Shown here: one piece after another, positions 1 through 9,023 of the stretch
Layout of the letters: the number at the start of each line of letters is the position of its first letter
Numbering within the stretch: position 1 is the first letter of the stretch
Source of the DNA: Pseudomonadota bacterium
Lineage (GTDB): Bacteria > Pseudomonadota > Gammaproteobacteria > Nitrosococcales > Methylophagaceae
Length of the DNA stretch: 64,000 bases
NCBI GenBank assembly: GCA_030576275.1
Contig: JALIBN010000028.1
Location: forward strand, 93,519 to 157,518
Reading direction: 5' to 3'
Notes under the pieces: generated by a model
What the model was told of the DNA's origin: nothing
What the model saw: only the letters and a program-made list of their open reading frames with translations
The model's database searches: none
Translations under genes and position numbers: made by a program

Positions 1-502
1 ATGATGCTGACTTATAATTACTGGTTGTTACGTTAGTGGAAGCAACCGAGGCTTTCGCTGGGCTTTGCACCAGTGGCGTACCAGGTTTGTTGAATATACT
101 TTTCGGCGGATCGAGTAATACTGTATATTCACGAATTAGACGACCTGAACCGCTTGTTGTGGCAGTCAATAAGAAATCTATAAATGGCTCTCGAATTGGC
201 TGTTGCGAGCTAATAACAATTTTTATATTACCAGACTTTTCAACCACATCGAACTTGAGCTGTGTCAGTAAAAAGTTTCGTTCAATTCCGGCTTGTTCAA
301 ATTCCTTACTTGATGCCAAACGCACTTGTAAATTATCAGCATCATCGCCCTTCAAAGCGGTTATAGCTATTTCCGCCTTGAAGGGCTCATTGAGAGCTGA
401 TGACAGCTCAAGTTTACCCAAACCAAAAGCACTAACCTGCATCGGAGCTAAAAGCCCCAACGCAGCCATTACCGCAACACTGGCAAATGTTCGTGTCATC
501 AT
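1..502 (-). CDS. fimV: FimV/HubP-like protein, N-terminal part (cut by window edge)
   Basis: The minus-strand frame is open from an ATG at 502 to the window edge. It begins with a signal peptide (MMTRTFASVAVMAALGLLAP, ending around MQVSA) and continues FGLGKLELSSALNEPFKAEI, the hallmark opening of the FimV N-terminal periplasmic region. FimV/HubP proteins are large inner-membrane-anchored polar hubs that bind peptidoglycan through LysM and influence twitching, secretion and chemotaxis. LysM, the membrane helix and the TPR-containing tail would lie beyond the window. The start has an AGGGG box just upstream; ATG 499 is an equally possible start. The position directly after asd is the classic gammaproteobacterial order asd-fimV-truA, which supports the call. 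Confidence 0.85.
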   Translation of the reverse strand, partial: MMTRTFASVAVMAALGLLAPMQVSAFGLGKLELSSALNEPFKAEIAITALKGDDADNLQVRLASSKEFEQAGIERNFLLTQLKFDVVEKSGNIKIVISSQQPIREPFIDFLLTATTSGSGRLIREYTVLLDPPKSIFNKPGTPLVQSPAKASVASTNVTTSNYKSAS

Positions 503-547
503 CTCAAACCCCTTTTTTTAATGCTCATGTCCATAAAGGTCTATCAT

Positions 548-1570
548 TTACAGATATTTTTCAACTAAAACTTCTGCAATTTGAATACTATTTAATGCGG
601 CACCTTTACGTACGTTATCCGCTACTACCCATATGTTCAAACCTGTTGGATGTGAAATATCTTCACGAATACGACCTACATAAACTGGATCAGTACCAGA
701 AGCTTCTGATACTGCAGTAGGATAACCACCATCAATATGTTCATCTATGACTACAATACCATCAGTTTCCGACAGTAATTTTTTTGCTTGTTCTGCTGTA
801 ATCTTATCGCGAGTTTCGATATGAATTGCTTCAGAATGCCCATAAAAAACAGGGACTCGAACAGCCGTAGGATTAACTTGAATAGATTCGTCACCCATAA
901 TCTTTTTAGTTTCCCACACCATTTTCATTTCTTCTTTGGTGTAGCCATTCTCTTCAAACACATCAATTTGAGGGATCACATTAAATGCAATCTGTTTTGG
1001 ATAAACGCTAGCTTCAACTGGACGTCCGTTTAATAAAGCAGCGGTTTGTTTAGCCAATTCATCCATAGCAGGCTTACCTGTTCCAGATACCGCCTGATAG
1101 GTGCAAACATTAATACGGGTTATTCCTACTGCATCATAAATAGGTTTTAATGCCACCATCATTTGAATGGTTGAACAATTCGGATTAGCGATAATGCCAT
1201 GCGTTTTATAATTAGCAATCGCTTCAGGGTTTACTTCTGGTACGACCAATGGAATATCGTCTACATAGCGAAATTCAGACGTATTATCTATAACTACGCA
1301 ACCTGCTGCCGCTGCAATAGGTGCATATATTTTTGAAATACTAGCACCAGGTGAAAACAAGCCAATTTGCACTTTAGAAAAGTCAAATGTCGCTAAATCT
1401 TCAACAATCAATGTCTTGTTACCAAAACTAACCGTACTACCAGCCGAACGTTCACTTGCTAAAGCGTAGACCTTGCCCACCGGAAATTTCCGTTTATGCA
1501 AAATATCTAACATTGTTTCACCTACCGCACCGGTAGCACCTACTACTGCAACATCTACTTTCTTATTCAC
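548..1570 (-). CDS. asd: Aspartate-semialdehyde dehydrogenase
   Basis: 340 residues, full length for the shorter (non-E. coli-type) Asd group. It catalyses NADPH-dependent reduction of aspartyl phosphate to aspartate semialdehyde, the branch point to lysine/diaminopimelate, threonine and methionine. Visible features are the N-terminal nucleotide-binding GATGAVGETML loop, the active-site Cys in ANPNCSTIQM (about residue 130), the SGTGKPAMDEL substrate loop and the histidine in PVFYGHSEA. It follows leuB with 36 bases between and precedes fimV, as in many gammaproteobacteria, and probably belongs to the leuDB transcript. Confidence 0.96.
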   Translation of the reverse strand: MNKKVDVAVVGATGAVGETMLDILHKRKFPVGKVYALASERSAGSTVSFGNKTLIVEDLATFDFSKVQIGLFSPGASISKIYAPIAAAAGCVVIDNTSEFRYVDDIPLVVPEVNPEAIANYKTHGIIANPNCSTIQMMVALKPIYDAVGITRINVCTYQAVSGTGKPAMDELAKQTAALLNGRPVEASVYPKQIAFNVIPQIDVFEENGYTKEEMKMVWETKKIMGDESIQVNPTAVRVPVFYGHSEAIHIETRDKITAEQAKKLLSETDGIVVIDEHIDGGYPTAVSEASGTDPVYVGRIREDISHPTGLNIWVVADNVRKGAALNSIQIAEVLVEKYL

Positions 1571-1606
1571 AAGGAATCCAATCTATAAAATTTATATTAA
1601 TGTTTC

Positions 1607-2677
1607 TCAAAGAGCTGCGACTACCGCATCGCCCATTTCCGAGGTACCTATTTTAGTCATACCATCAGAATAAATATCTGCAGTACGGAGCCCTTTATCC
1701 AGTACCTTACCCACTGCAAGCTCTATTCGGTCAGCCATTTTAGCTTCATTTAATGTGTAACGTAACATCATCGCTACAGATAGAATAGTAGCTAAAGGAT
1801 TAGCAATATTCTTTCCGGCGATATCTGGAGCTGAACCATGAATCGGTTCATACATGCCTTTACCACTTTCATCTAACGATGCTGATGGTAGCATGCCAAT
1901 AGATCCCGTTAACATTGAAGCACAATCTGACAAAATATCACCAAACATATTTGTGGTGACCATAACATCGAATTGTTTTGGCGCACGTACTAGTTGCATG
2001 GCCGCATTATCAACATACATATGGCTCAATTCAACATCACCGTAGTCTTTAGCGAGCTCAATCATTGTTTCACGCCACAACTCAGTACTTTCTAATACAT
2101 TCGCTTTATCTACTGAACACAAGCGACCTTGTCTTTTTTGAGCAATGTCAAAAGCCACTTTACCAATCCGTTGCACTTCACTTTCACGATAAACAAGAGT
2201 ATTAAAACCTTCTTTCTCACCATTTTCGAGTGTGCGAATACCGCGAGGTTGGCCAAAATATATACCCCCCGTTAATTCACGAACAATCATCAAATCTAAA
2301 CCAGCAACAACCTCAGGTTTCAAAGTCGAAGCATCCGCCAATTGCGGATATAAGATCGCCGGACGCAAATTGGCGAATAAATTTAACGCACTACGGATAG
2401 CTAACAAGCCTTTTTCTGGTCGCACGCTGATATCCAGTGACTCCCATTTATAACCACCAACCGCACCTAATAAAATAGCATCTGCCGATTTTGATAAAGC
2501 TAATGTTTCATCAGGAAATGGTGTTCCTGTTTCATCATAGGCCGCTCCACCAATCAAACCATATTCAAAATCGATATCTAAGCCATCTTTTTTAAGTACA
2601 TTTAAGACTTTTATCGCTTCAGCAACGATTTCTGGACCGATACCATCACCGGGTAATACTGCAATTTTTTTTGTCAT
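1607..2677 (-). CDS. leuB: 3-isopropylmalate dehydrogenase
   Basis: 356 residues, normal length. It oxidises and decarboxylates 3-isopropylmalate to 2-oxoisocaproate in leucine synthesis, in the cytoplasm, with NAD. The protein starts [18 protein letters not shown], carries the LLGAVGG and [10 protein letters not shown] segments, the metal/substrate region around [16 protein letters not shown], and the adenine-binding [13 protein letters not shown] loop of the isocitrate/isopropylmalate dehydrogenase family. It sits 51 bases after leuD and is followed by asd, so leuD-leuB-asd look co-transcribed. Confidence 0.97.
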   Translation of the reverse strand: MTKKIAVLPGDGIGPEIVAEAIKVLNVLKKDGLDIDFEYGLIGGAAYDETGTPFPDETLALSKSADAILLGAVGGYKWESLDISVRPEKGLLAIRSALNLFANLRPAILYPQLADASTLKPEVVAGLDLMIVRELTGGIYFGQPRGIRTLENGEKEGFNTLVYRESEVQRIGKVAFDIAQKRQGRLCSVDKANVLESTELWRETMIELAKDYGDVELSHMYVDNAAMQLVRAPKQFDVMVTTNMFGDILSDCASMLTGSIGMLPSASLDESGKGMYEPIHGSAPDIAGKNIANPLATILSVAMMLRYTLNEAKMADRIELAVGKVLDKGLRTADIYSDGMTKIGTSEMGDAVVAAL

Positions 2678-2728
2678 TATTTATTTCACTAAACTAAAAT
2701 TTAAAATTAATGTGTGCCAAGAATTGAC

Positions 2729-3367
2729 TTACGAAAACAACCATGGCGATTGTTTCTGCCTATTTTGTTCGTAGTTCTGTATTTCATCGGTATGTTGCAA
2801 GGTAAGGCCTATATCGTCTAAACCGTTAAGTAAGCAATGTTTTTTAAATGGATCAATATCAAATGCGATAGTCTCGCCATTTGGCATACTTATTAGCTCC
2901 GCCTCTAAGTCGACAGTTAACTGATATCCAGGTTGGGCTTCAACCTCAGTAAACATGCTTTCTACAATATGTTCATCAAGCTTAATTGCTAAAATACCAT
3001 TTTTGCTTGTGTTATTAAAAAATATATCAGCAAAACTCGGCGCAATAATAACTCGGATCCCAAAATCATCTAAGGCCCAAACGGCATGCTCACGACTAGA
3101 GCCGCAACCAAAATTTTCTCGCGCCAATAATATCGTCCCACCTTGATAGCGGGGTTGATTTAACTCAAACTTTTCATTTAGCGGTCGATGCGAACAATCC
3201 TGACCTGGCTCACCGAGGTCCAAATAACGCCATTCATCAAATAGATTGGGGCCAAATCCACTGCGTTGAATGGACTTTAAAAACTGTTTAGGAATAATGG
3301 CATCAGTATCTACATTAGGTCTATCTAATGGGATTACGATACCTTTTTCTACTGAAAATACTTGCAT
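2729..3367 (-). CDS. leuD: 3-isopropylmalate dehydratase, small subunit
   Basis: 212 residues, typical for the bacterial small (swivelling-domain) subunit that pairs with LeuC to isomerise 2- to 3-isopropylmalate. Recognisable segments are [17 protein letters not shown] near the N-terminus, [18 protein letters not shown] in the middle and the [18 protein letters not shown]-terminal part. Its obligate partner leuC, normally directly upstream, is absent: the next gene upstream is a YceI-family gene 26 bases away. LeuC must therefore be encoded elsewhere if the pathway works. Confidence 0.96.
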   Translation of the reverse strand: MQVFSVEKGIVIPLDRPNVDTDAIIPKQFLKSIQRSGFGPNLFDEWRYLDLGEPGQDCSHRPLNEKFELNQPRYQGGTILLARENFGCGSSREHAVWALDDFGIRVIIAPSFADIFFNNTSKNGILAIKLDEHIVESMFTEVEAQPGYQLTVDLEAELISMPNGETIAFDIDPFKKHCLLNGLDDIGLTLQHTDEIQNYEQNRQKQSPWLFS

Positions 3368-3393
3368 TGCTTATTTCTTCACTTTGACTGAGT

Positions 3394-3990
3394 TTATTTT
3401 AGTTTTAATGTTAAATAAAAGCTGACTGGCACAGCCTGACTAATGCTTGGGAGTGAAGCTAATTCCATCAACTTGTTAATACCAGATGCTAATTCAAAAT
3501 CATCGGCATTAATAATGACCGGTTGTACGCTAACCACTGATAATTTAGCACCAACCAAACGTGTCACTATAATATCTAGTTTAAGGGGTTTGATTACACC
3601 ATGTAAATCTAGGTTAGCATCTACAATAAAACGTTGACTTGCACCTTCGGCAATTGCATCAACGAGATCAGTATTGATTGTTGCGGTGATTTTTGCTGTT
3701 GAAAACTTACTGACGTCAAAGAAGTAGTTCTTCATTCGATCGTCGCGAACAGGATTCTGTGTATCAACACTGACCAAATCTATATCTAATATAAATTGAC
3801 CTTGAGAATCATAACTACCTTGTAGCTTTTTAAACTCATGAACTTCAGCAATATTAGTTTTTTTGATTGAAATAAAATTCAACTGAGAATCATTACCATC
3901 GATAACCCAGTCGACAGCATGAGCAGAGATAAAACTTATAGATAAACCAAGTCCTAGCACTACCCTTTTTGTTAATTTTGATATGTTCAT
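3394..3990 (-). CDS. YceI-family periplasmic lipid-binding-type protein
   Basis: 198 residues. An N-terminal signal peptide (about residues 1-25, hydrophobic VVLGLGLSISFISAHA) precedes a YceI domain: DWVIDGNDSQLNFISIKK near the start, the VDTQNPVRDDRMKNYFFD motif, and the long beta-strand pattern expected of the lipocalin-like barrel. YceI proteins bind polyisoprenoid-type ligands; the cellular role is mostly unknown. An AAAGGAAA ribosome site precedes the ATG. It lies 15 bases after pomB and 26 before leuD in an all-minus run, so it may be co-transcribed with either; its function does not obviously relate to them. Confidence 0.85.
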   Translation of the reverse strand: MNISKLTKRVVLGLGLSISFISAHAVDWVIDGNDSQLNFISIKKTNIAEVHEFKKLQGSYDSQGQFILDIDLVSVDTQNPVRDDRMKNYFFDVSKFSTAKITATINTDLVDAIAEGASQRFIVDANLDLHGVIKPLKLDIIVTRLVGAKLSVVSVQPVIINADDFELASGINKLMELASLPSISQAVPVSFYLTLKLK

Positions 3991-4005
3991 TCGAATTTCC
4001 TTTAT

Positions 4006-4920
4006 TTATTCGGCAGTAGTGACTTCACCATCAACCGATTCATAGTCTCTATTAAGGCGTTCAATGGAATCTGTTACATCTTGCTGAGATGTAGATTTAA
4101 GCACGATAATTTCAACACGTCTATTCCTCGCCCTATTCTCAGATGTGTCATTGGTCATGAGTGGTTGTGTTTCAGCGTGTCCTTCAAGAACAAATCGTTC
4201 CGGTGGCATTGCACCATCAGCCAATAATTGATGCACCACAGATGTTGCCCGTGAAGTTGAGAGTTCCCAATTGGAGCGATAACGAGGCGTATTTATGGGT
4301 ATGTTATCAGTATGGCCAGCGACGACTATCATCCCATCAGTTTTACTTAATACGAATCGTATTTTATCAAGAATTGGTAAAAATTCTCTGTTTAAGTTCG
4401 CATCCCCAGATTGGAAGGACCCTTTTTCCCTTATTCTAATTACAATTCTATCGAACTGCGTTTCAACATCAATTAGGCCCTCTTTAATCTCCGATTTTAA
4501 GGCTTTTTGAAACCTCAATGATTCTTCCGTAATTTGCTCTTTCTGTTTTTTTTCTGCCACCTCAATTCTAGCATCCACATCCATTTTTACTTCTAAAGCC
4601 TCTCTAGTCTCATCGTTAGTATCTTGCCTTACTTCTTTTAATGGTGTTGGCCGTGGTTCACCGGGGCTAAACTCTTGGGCAATTATACTCGTGCCTTTAG
4701 GAATGTCATTGGCTAATACTTCACGTTGCACGCCAAATGCATCATCTAAGGATTTCACCACCATTTTGTATTTTAACGCATCCATTTCAGCAAAAGAGAG
4801 TAGCAAAACAAAAAAACACATTAATAATGCCATTAAATCTGCAAAAGTCCCCATGTAGGCGGGTAAGCCGACAGGAGGACAGTCTTGTTCAACAGAATCA
4901 TCTTCGAACTCTTCACTCAT
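4006..4920 (-). CDS. pomB: PomB-type flagellar stator protein (MotB family, OmpA domain)
   Basis: 304 residues. The N-terminus has the single membrane helix with the ion-carrying aspartate in MGTFADLMALLMCFFVLLLS. A plug-like segment DIPKGTSIIAQEF then resembles the sodium-type PomB rather than proton-type MotB. A charged, coiled-coil-like stretch (about residues 100-160) leads to a C-terminal OmpA/peptidoglycan-binding domain (VVAGHTDNIPINTPRYRSNW and the NRARNRRVEIIVL end). With PomA it forms the torque-generating stator anchored to peptidoglycan. It follows pomA by 25 bases. Ion specificity (Na+ versus H+) is inferred from sequence resemblance only. Confidence 0.9.
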   Translation of the reverse strand: MSEEFEDDSVEQDCPPVGLPAYMGTFADLMALLMCFFVLLLSFAEMDALKYKMVVKSLDDAFGVQREVLANDIPKGTSIIAQEFSPGEPRPTPLKEVRQDTNDETREALEVKMDVDARIEVAEKKQKEQITEESLRFQKALKSEIKEGLIDVETQFDRIVIRIREKGSFQSGDANLNREFLPILDKIRFVLSKTDGMIVVAGHTDNIPINTPRYRSNWELSTSRATSVVHQLLADGAMPPERFVLEGHAETQPLMTNDTSENRARNRRVEIIVLKSTSQQDVTDSIERLNRDYESVDGEVTTAE

Positions 4921-4945
4921 TTGAATTGATTCCTTCCATGGCTAA

Positions 4946-5710
4946 TTATTTAGCGGCTTCAACATTTTCACGTTTAGATGGAGGTAAGAAGTTTTTCAAT
5001 AACTCATCTAATATTTTCGGATTTTGACCTTCTTGAATAGCCAGAACACTTTGAATAATGATGTTTTTATTCAGCTGTTCTTCAGCGCTACGTAATGCCA
5101 ATTTATCAGATATAGGTAATGCAAACATATTGGCTATCATTGCTCCGTAAAGTGTTGTCAATAACGCGATAGCCATTGCAGGACCAATTGATTTAGGATC
5201 AGACATATTGGACAGCATTTGTACCAAGCCGACGAGCGTACCGATCATTCCCATAGCGGGACCTGCATCACCGATTTGTTTAAAAATATCTTGTCCCATT
5301 TTATGACGCGCGACCATTTCATTCATTTCTGTCGAAAGTGCCTTTTTTACTACAGAAGCTTCATGACCATCAACCAGCATAGTAATGCCCTTCGATAATA
5401 CTGGATTACTGATTTCCTGCCCTTCCAATGCTAAAAGACCTTCTTTTCGTGCAATACCCGCCAATTCAACAACGCTAGCAATTAAGACTTCAGCGCTTTC
5501 AGCTTTATATAAAAACGCTTTCAATGCTGTTTTCATTGAGCCAATAAGCTGCCCAAAGGTGAATCGCATTAAAACAACGCCTATAATACCGCCTACTACT
5601 ATCACGAATGACGGAGCATTGATAAAGACCAATGCTCCCGATCCTAGGGCGATGGTCGCAAGAATAAGCAGCCAGGCAAATAAAAGTCCTATTAGTGTAG
5701 CTAAATCCAC
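4946..5710 (-). CDS. pomA: PomA-type flagellar motor stator protein (MotA family)
   Basis: 254 residues with four predicted membrane helices. It begins MDLATLIGLLFAWLLILAT, much like Vibrio PomA in both length and residues, and contains PAMGMIGTLVGLVQMLSNM and IGPAMAIALLTTLYGAMIAN, the conserved third and fourth transmembrane segments of ExbB/TolQ/MotA proteins. The start is GTG at 5710, chosen because AAGGGG lies eight bases upstream and because MDLATL matches the family N-terminus. It is the first gene of a pomA-pomB pair; no flagellar or chemotaxis genes lie beside it. Confidence 0.92.
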   Translation of the reverse strand: MDLATLIGLLFAWLLILATIALGSGALVFINAPSFVIVVGGIIGVVLMRFTFGQLIGSMKTALKAFLYKAESAEVLIASVVELAGIARKEGLLALEGQEISNPVLSKGITMLVDGHEASVVKKALSTEMNEMVARHKMGQDIFKQIGDAGPAMGMIGTLVGLVQMLSNMSDPKSIGPAMAIALLTTLYGAMIANMFALPISDKLALRSAEEQLNKNIIIQSVLAIQEGQNPKILDELLKNFLPPSKRENVEAAK

Positions 5711-5859
5711 AAATCAATCCCCTTAGATGAGTGCCGTGTAATTGAAATATATAGTTCAACAACAGGATATAAAAGTAGAAAAGCTTTCATGTGACTATAC
5801 CCTGATCCTTTAATTTTAAAGGGTTATTCTACTTAATACCGACCAAAAAATCTTTTCTA

Positions 5860-8007
5860 TTAATTTAATAGTATTTTTTTCTTTAATTTTTGACGATATA
5901 GTAACCATGCAGGCATTAAGACAAAAATACATAAGACGACTAAAGCGAACAAAGGCCATAAAATAGGCTTGTTCCACTCATTTTGTAGGCTTAGCCGTTG
6001 CTCAGCATCTACTCGTCGATATTTGATAGTGTTATTTGCCATTAAATTCGGTTTAACGTTTTTATTCCACGAATGATACAAAGAAAATTGTTTCGAATGA
6101 AAACCCCATATCCATGGCGAGTCGTCAGTGAGTATATTTAACATTTTTTTGATTATGACTTGTCTGTCCTTGTTATCCGGCATCACTCGCATCTGCTCGA
6201 ATAAGTGATCAAACTTGTCATTTTGATAGTTAGCGGCGTTTTCACCACCGCTAACTGCCTTACTATTGGGGCCATACAGTAGAAATAAGAAATTCTCAGG
6301 ATCAGGATAATCAGCATTCCAGCCCCATTGGAAAAGCTGGGCTTGGCCAGTACGCATTTTATCCTGAAAACGATTATAGTCAGTACTGCGAATAACGAGT
6401 TGTAGCCCTAATTTAGTGAACTGTTTCCGTAACCAATCAAACTGTGCCTTGGCATCGGGCCCACTTGCAGGCACGTCATAATACAAAGTCAACGGCTCAC
6501 CAGTTTCTTGAGATCTACCTGCTGGATAACCCGCTTCACCTAATAATTCACGAGCTTTATCTAAAGATTTACGCTTAGCAACATCTTGCTCCCAATCATA
6601 CACATTATGATTAAGACCCGATTCCCCATCAATATAACCAAAGATACCAGGAGGAATAGGTCCTTGAGCAGGAATACCGCGCCCATTTAGAAATATTGAA
6701 ATATATTCCTCGTAATCAACCGCAATTGAAATTGCCTGCCTTAGTTTTTTTGAAGCATCACTATATCCACCTATGATGGGATCTTGCATATTGAATCCGA
6801 TATAGGAAGTTGAAGCCGCGATTGCGGTTCTAAGTGCTATCCCCTTTTCTTTCATAGCATCACTCAACGAAAATTGCCCCTGAGATGCAACTTGAATTGC
6901 TTGATCGAAACTGTCCGAACTAATCCCACTAATATCATAATAACCTTGGAGAAATTTGTTCCAATATGAAGTATTTTCTTTTTCTAATGTAAAAATAACT
7001 TTATCTATGAAAGGTAGTTTTTTACCTTTATCAGCTAATAGTCCTAATGCTGAATCTGTTGGCTCCCCTTCCTCAGGATAATATTCAGGATGATAATTTG
7101 AGTTTTTTTCAAGCACCATTCGACTATTTGGATCGTTCTCAGTTAATTGATAAGGACCTGTTCCAACTGGATACCAGTCCAGCGTAATATTCTTTTTAAT
7201 TAATCCAGCCTGGTCATAAAATGAATCTGCTTCCCATGGAACTGGGGCAAAAAAGGGCATGGCTAACCAATAACGTAACTGAGGATATTTTCCGATGACC
7301 TTAATTTCATAAGTATATCGATCGATTACCGATACACCTGAAATATCTGAGGTTAGCAAATCTATTGCTTGTCCTGATTGACTGTCATCTCGTAATAGGT
7401 CCGCATATTCGGCTAAGCCCGCTATGTATTCACTCATCACACCCAATATCGGAGAATGTATATCTGGGTGGGCTAGCCGTTTAATTTGATATACATAATC
7501 TTCAGCAATTAATTCCCTACTATCTTGTTGTTCAAAGTCAGAAAGCTTATTAATGTTATCTAGTTCATCGTCCGTCAGTTGATGGTATAAAAACATCCCT
7601 TTATTATTTTTTGCAAAGGCAGGATGTGGTTGATAAAGAATATTCGGTTTAATCGTTATTTGATAAACACTATAGGCCACGTCGCTAGTAATATCCTCCT
7701 CGCTGACTTCCATGCTTTGTTCATTAAAATAACGTACTGAGGGCAAACTAGTGGCTGTCAGAGGCACTAATGTATATGGTCGTTTTAGATAGTGATACTG
7801 GAATGGTGGCTCATAAATCTGCCCTGTAAAACTCGCTTCGTTAGAACTATATGATTTAGCGGGATCTAAATGTTTTGGTCGTAGCGAAAATGAAGTGTAC
7901 AAAATCACATCATCATCAGCTTGTTGTGAATACGGAGAGTTAACGGCAGGTAAGTCACAGCCAACCAAAAAAAATAAAACAATACTAAAATACGGAAAAA
8001 ATCGCAT
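5860..8007 (-). CDS. ABC-type peptide solute-binding lipoprotein (SBP family 5), orphan, with C-terminal membrane helix
   Basis: 715 residues from the ATG at 8007 (a TTG at 8022 would add five residues). An N-terminal lipobox (FFLVGC, Cys17) predicts a lipoprotein. The body is an oligopeptide/dipeptide-binding fold: YTSFSLRPKHLDPAKSYSSN near the start, ISIAVDYEEYISIFLNGRG, and YNRFQDKMRTGQAQLFQWGW with NADYPDPENFLFLLYGPNSK towards the end. Unusually, a hydrophobic helix (LWPLFALVVLCIFVLMPAWL) and a basic tail KLKKKILLN end the protein, giving a second membrane anchor. No permease or ATPase gene is adjacent; pomA follows 150 bases downstream. The substrate is probably a peptide but cannot be told from sequence. 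Confidence 0.85.
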   Translation of the reverse strand: MRFFPYFSIVLFFLVGCDLPAVNSPYSQQADDDVILYTSFSLRPKHLDPAKSYSSNEASFTGQIYEPPFQYHYLKRPYTLVPLTATSLPSVRYFNEQSMEVSEEDITSDVAYSVYQITIKPNILYQPHPAFAKNNKGMFLYHQLTDDELDNINKLSDFEQQDSRELIAEDYVYQIKRLAHPDIHSPILGVMSEYIAGLAEYADLLRDDSQSGQAIDLLTSDISGVSVIDRYTYEIKVIGKYPQLRYWLAMPFFAPVPWEADSFYDQAGLIKKNITLDWYPVGTGPYQLTENDPNSRMVLEKNSNYHPEYYPEEGEPTDSALGLLADKGKKLPFIDKVIFTLEKENTSYWNKFLQGYYDISGISSDSFDQAIQVASQGQFSLSDAMKEKGIALRTAIAASTSYIGFNMQDPIIGGYSDASKKLRQAISIAVDYEEYISIFLNGRGIPAQGPIPPGIFGYIDGESGLNHNVYDWEQDVAKRKSLDKARELLGEAGYPAGRSQETGEPLTLYYDVPASGPDAKAQFDWLRKQFTKLGLQLVIRSTDYNRFQDKMRTGQAQLFQWGWNADYPDPENFLFLLYGPNSKAVSGGENAANYQNDKFDHLFEQMRVMPDNKDRQVIIKKMLNILTDDSPWIWGFHSKQFSLYHSWNKNVKPNLMANNTIKYRRVDAEQRLSLQNEWNKPILWPLFALVVLCIFVLMPAWLLYRQKLKKKILLN

Positions 8008-8133
8008 GGAATAACCCGCCAATTTACAAATGTACTTTATTATATCTAGTTATATGTGATGTTGCCTCTTTCAGAAATAAGTAATTTACGTTACTTTATT
8101 ACGTTTTCGAACATAACAAACTAAGGATTAACT

Positions 8134-8919
8134 ATGGGATTTTTACAAGGCAAACGTGTATTAATTGTCGGGGTTGCTAGTGCACGGTCAATTGCATCAG
8201 GTATTGCCCTCGCAATGGCACGTGAAGGTGCCGAACTGGCATTTACTTATCAAAACGATAAATTAAAATCTCGTGTCGAAAAAATTGCTGCAGAATGTGG
8301 TTCTGATCCCGCGCTATTGTTTCCATGCGATGTTGCTAGTGATACAGAAATTGCAACCGTGTTTGAACAATTAGGTCAACATTGGGATGGCTTGGATACC
8401 ATCGTTCACTCTGTCGCGTTTGCTCCCCGTGATCAATTACAAGGTAGCTATGTTGACAGTGTAACCCGTGAAGGCTTTGCGACTGCACATGACATCAGTT
8501 CTTACAGCTTTGTTGCTTTAGCTAAAGCAGGAAAAGACATGATGGCTGGACGAAAAGGTTCATTATTAACCTTGAGCTACTTGGGCGCAGAACGAGCCAT
8601 TGATAACTACAATGTTATGGGTGTGGCTAAGGCGAGTTTAGAAGCTAACGTTCGCTATATGGCCTATTCATTGGGCCCTGATGGCACACGCGTTAATGCC
8701 GTCTCGGCTGGACCAATTAAAACGCTCGCTTCTGCCGGTATTGCAGACTTTAGTAAAAAAATGGCCATGGGTGAGCAAGTGTCACCACTCCGCCGTAACG
8801 TTACTATAGAAGAAGTAGGTAATGTTGCAGCATTTATGTGTTCAGATTTAGCCTCAGGTATTACTGGTGAAATTACCTATGTTGACAGTGGCTACAACAT
8901 TGTGGGTATTTCAGGTTAA
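8134..8919 (+). CDS. fabI: Enoyl-[acyl-carrier-protein] reductase (NADH), FabI
   Basis: 261 residues, usual length. It catalyses the last reduction of each fatty-acid elongation cycle. The protein starts [20 protein letters not shown], followed by [13 protein letters not shown], the [20 protein letters not shown] segment and the catalytic Tyr-x6-Lys motif in [19 protein letters not shown], all near-identical to E. coli FabI and the triclosan target family. An AAGGA ribosome site lies just upstream of the ATG. It is a single-gene unit facing ppiD and ends at a bidirectional terminator. Confidence 0.97.
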   Translation: MGFLQGKRVLIVGVASARSIASGIALAMAREGAELAFTYQNDKLKSRVEKIAAECGSDPALLFPCDVASDTEIATVFEQLGQHWDGLDTIVHSVAFAPRDQLQGSYVDSVTREGFATAHDISSYSFVALAKAGKDMMAGRKGSLLTLSYLGAERAIDNYNVMGVAKASLEANVRYMAYSLGPDGTRVNAVSAGPIKTLASAGIADFSKKMAMGEQVSPLRRNVTIEEVGNVAAFMCSDLASGITGEITYVDSGYNIVGISG

Positions 8920-8974
8920 ATTACAGTAGGGATCTTCATACTGACTAGTCTCTAATTTACTGCTCAGTATGAAC

Positions 8975-9004
8975 AAAAAAAGGCGCTATAAGCGCCTTTT
9001 TTTT
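8975..9004. terminator. Bidirectional terminator between fabI and ppiD
   Basis: A perfect stem AGGCGCT/AGCGCCT with an ATA loop is extended by a run of A before and T after (AAAAAA...TTTTTTTT). It can work for fabI on the plus strand and ppiD on the minus strand. Confidence 0.88.
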
Positions 9005-9023
9005 GAACAAATTAAACGCGTCG

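Noticed and set aside
36..521. 161-residue plus-strand frame at the left edge
   Set aside because: It is the shadow of the minus-strand fimV start, which has a signal peptide and the FimV N-terminal motif.
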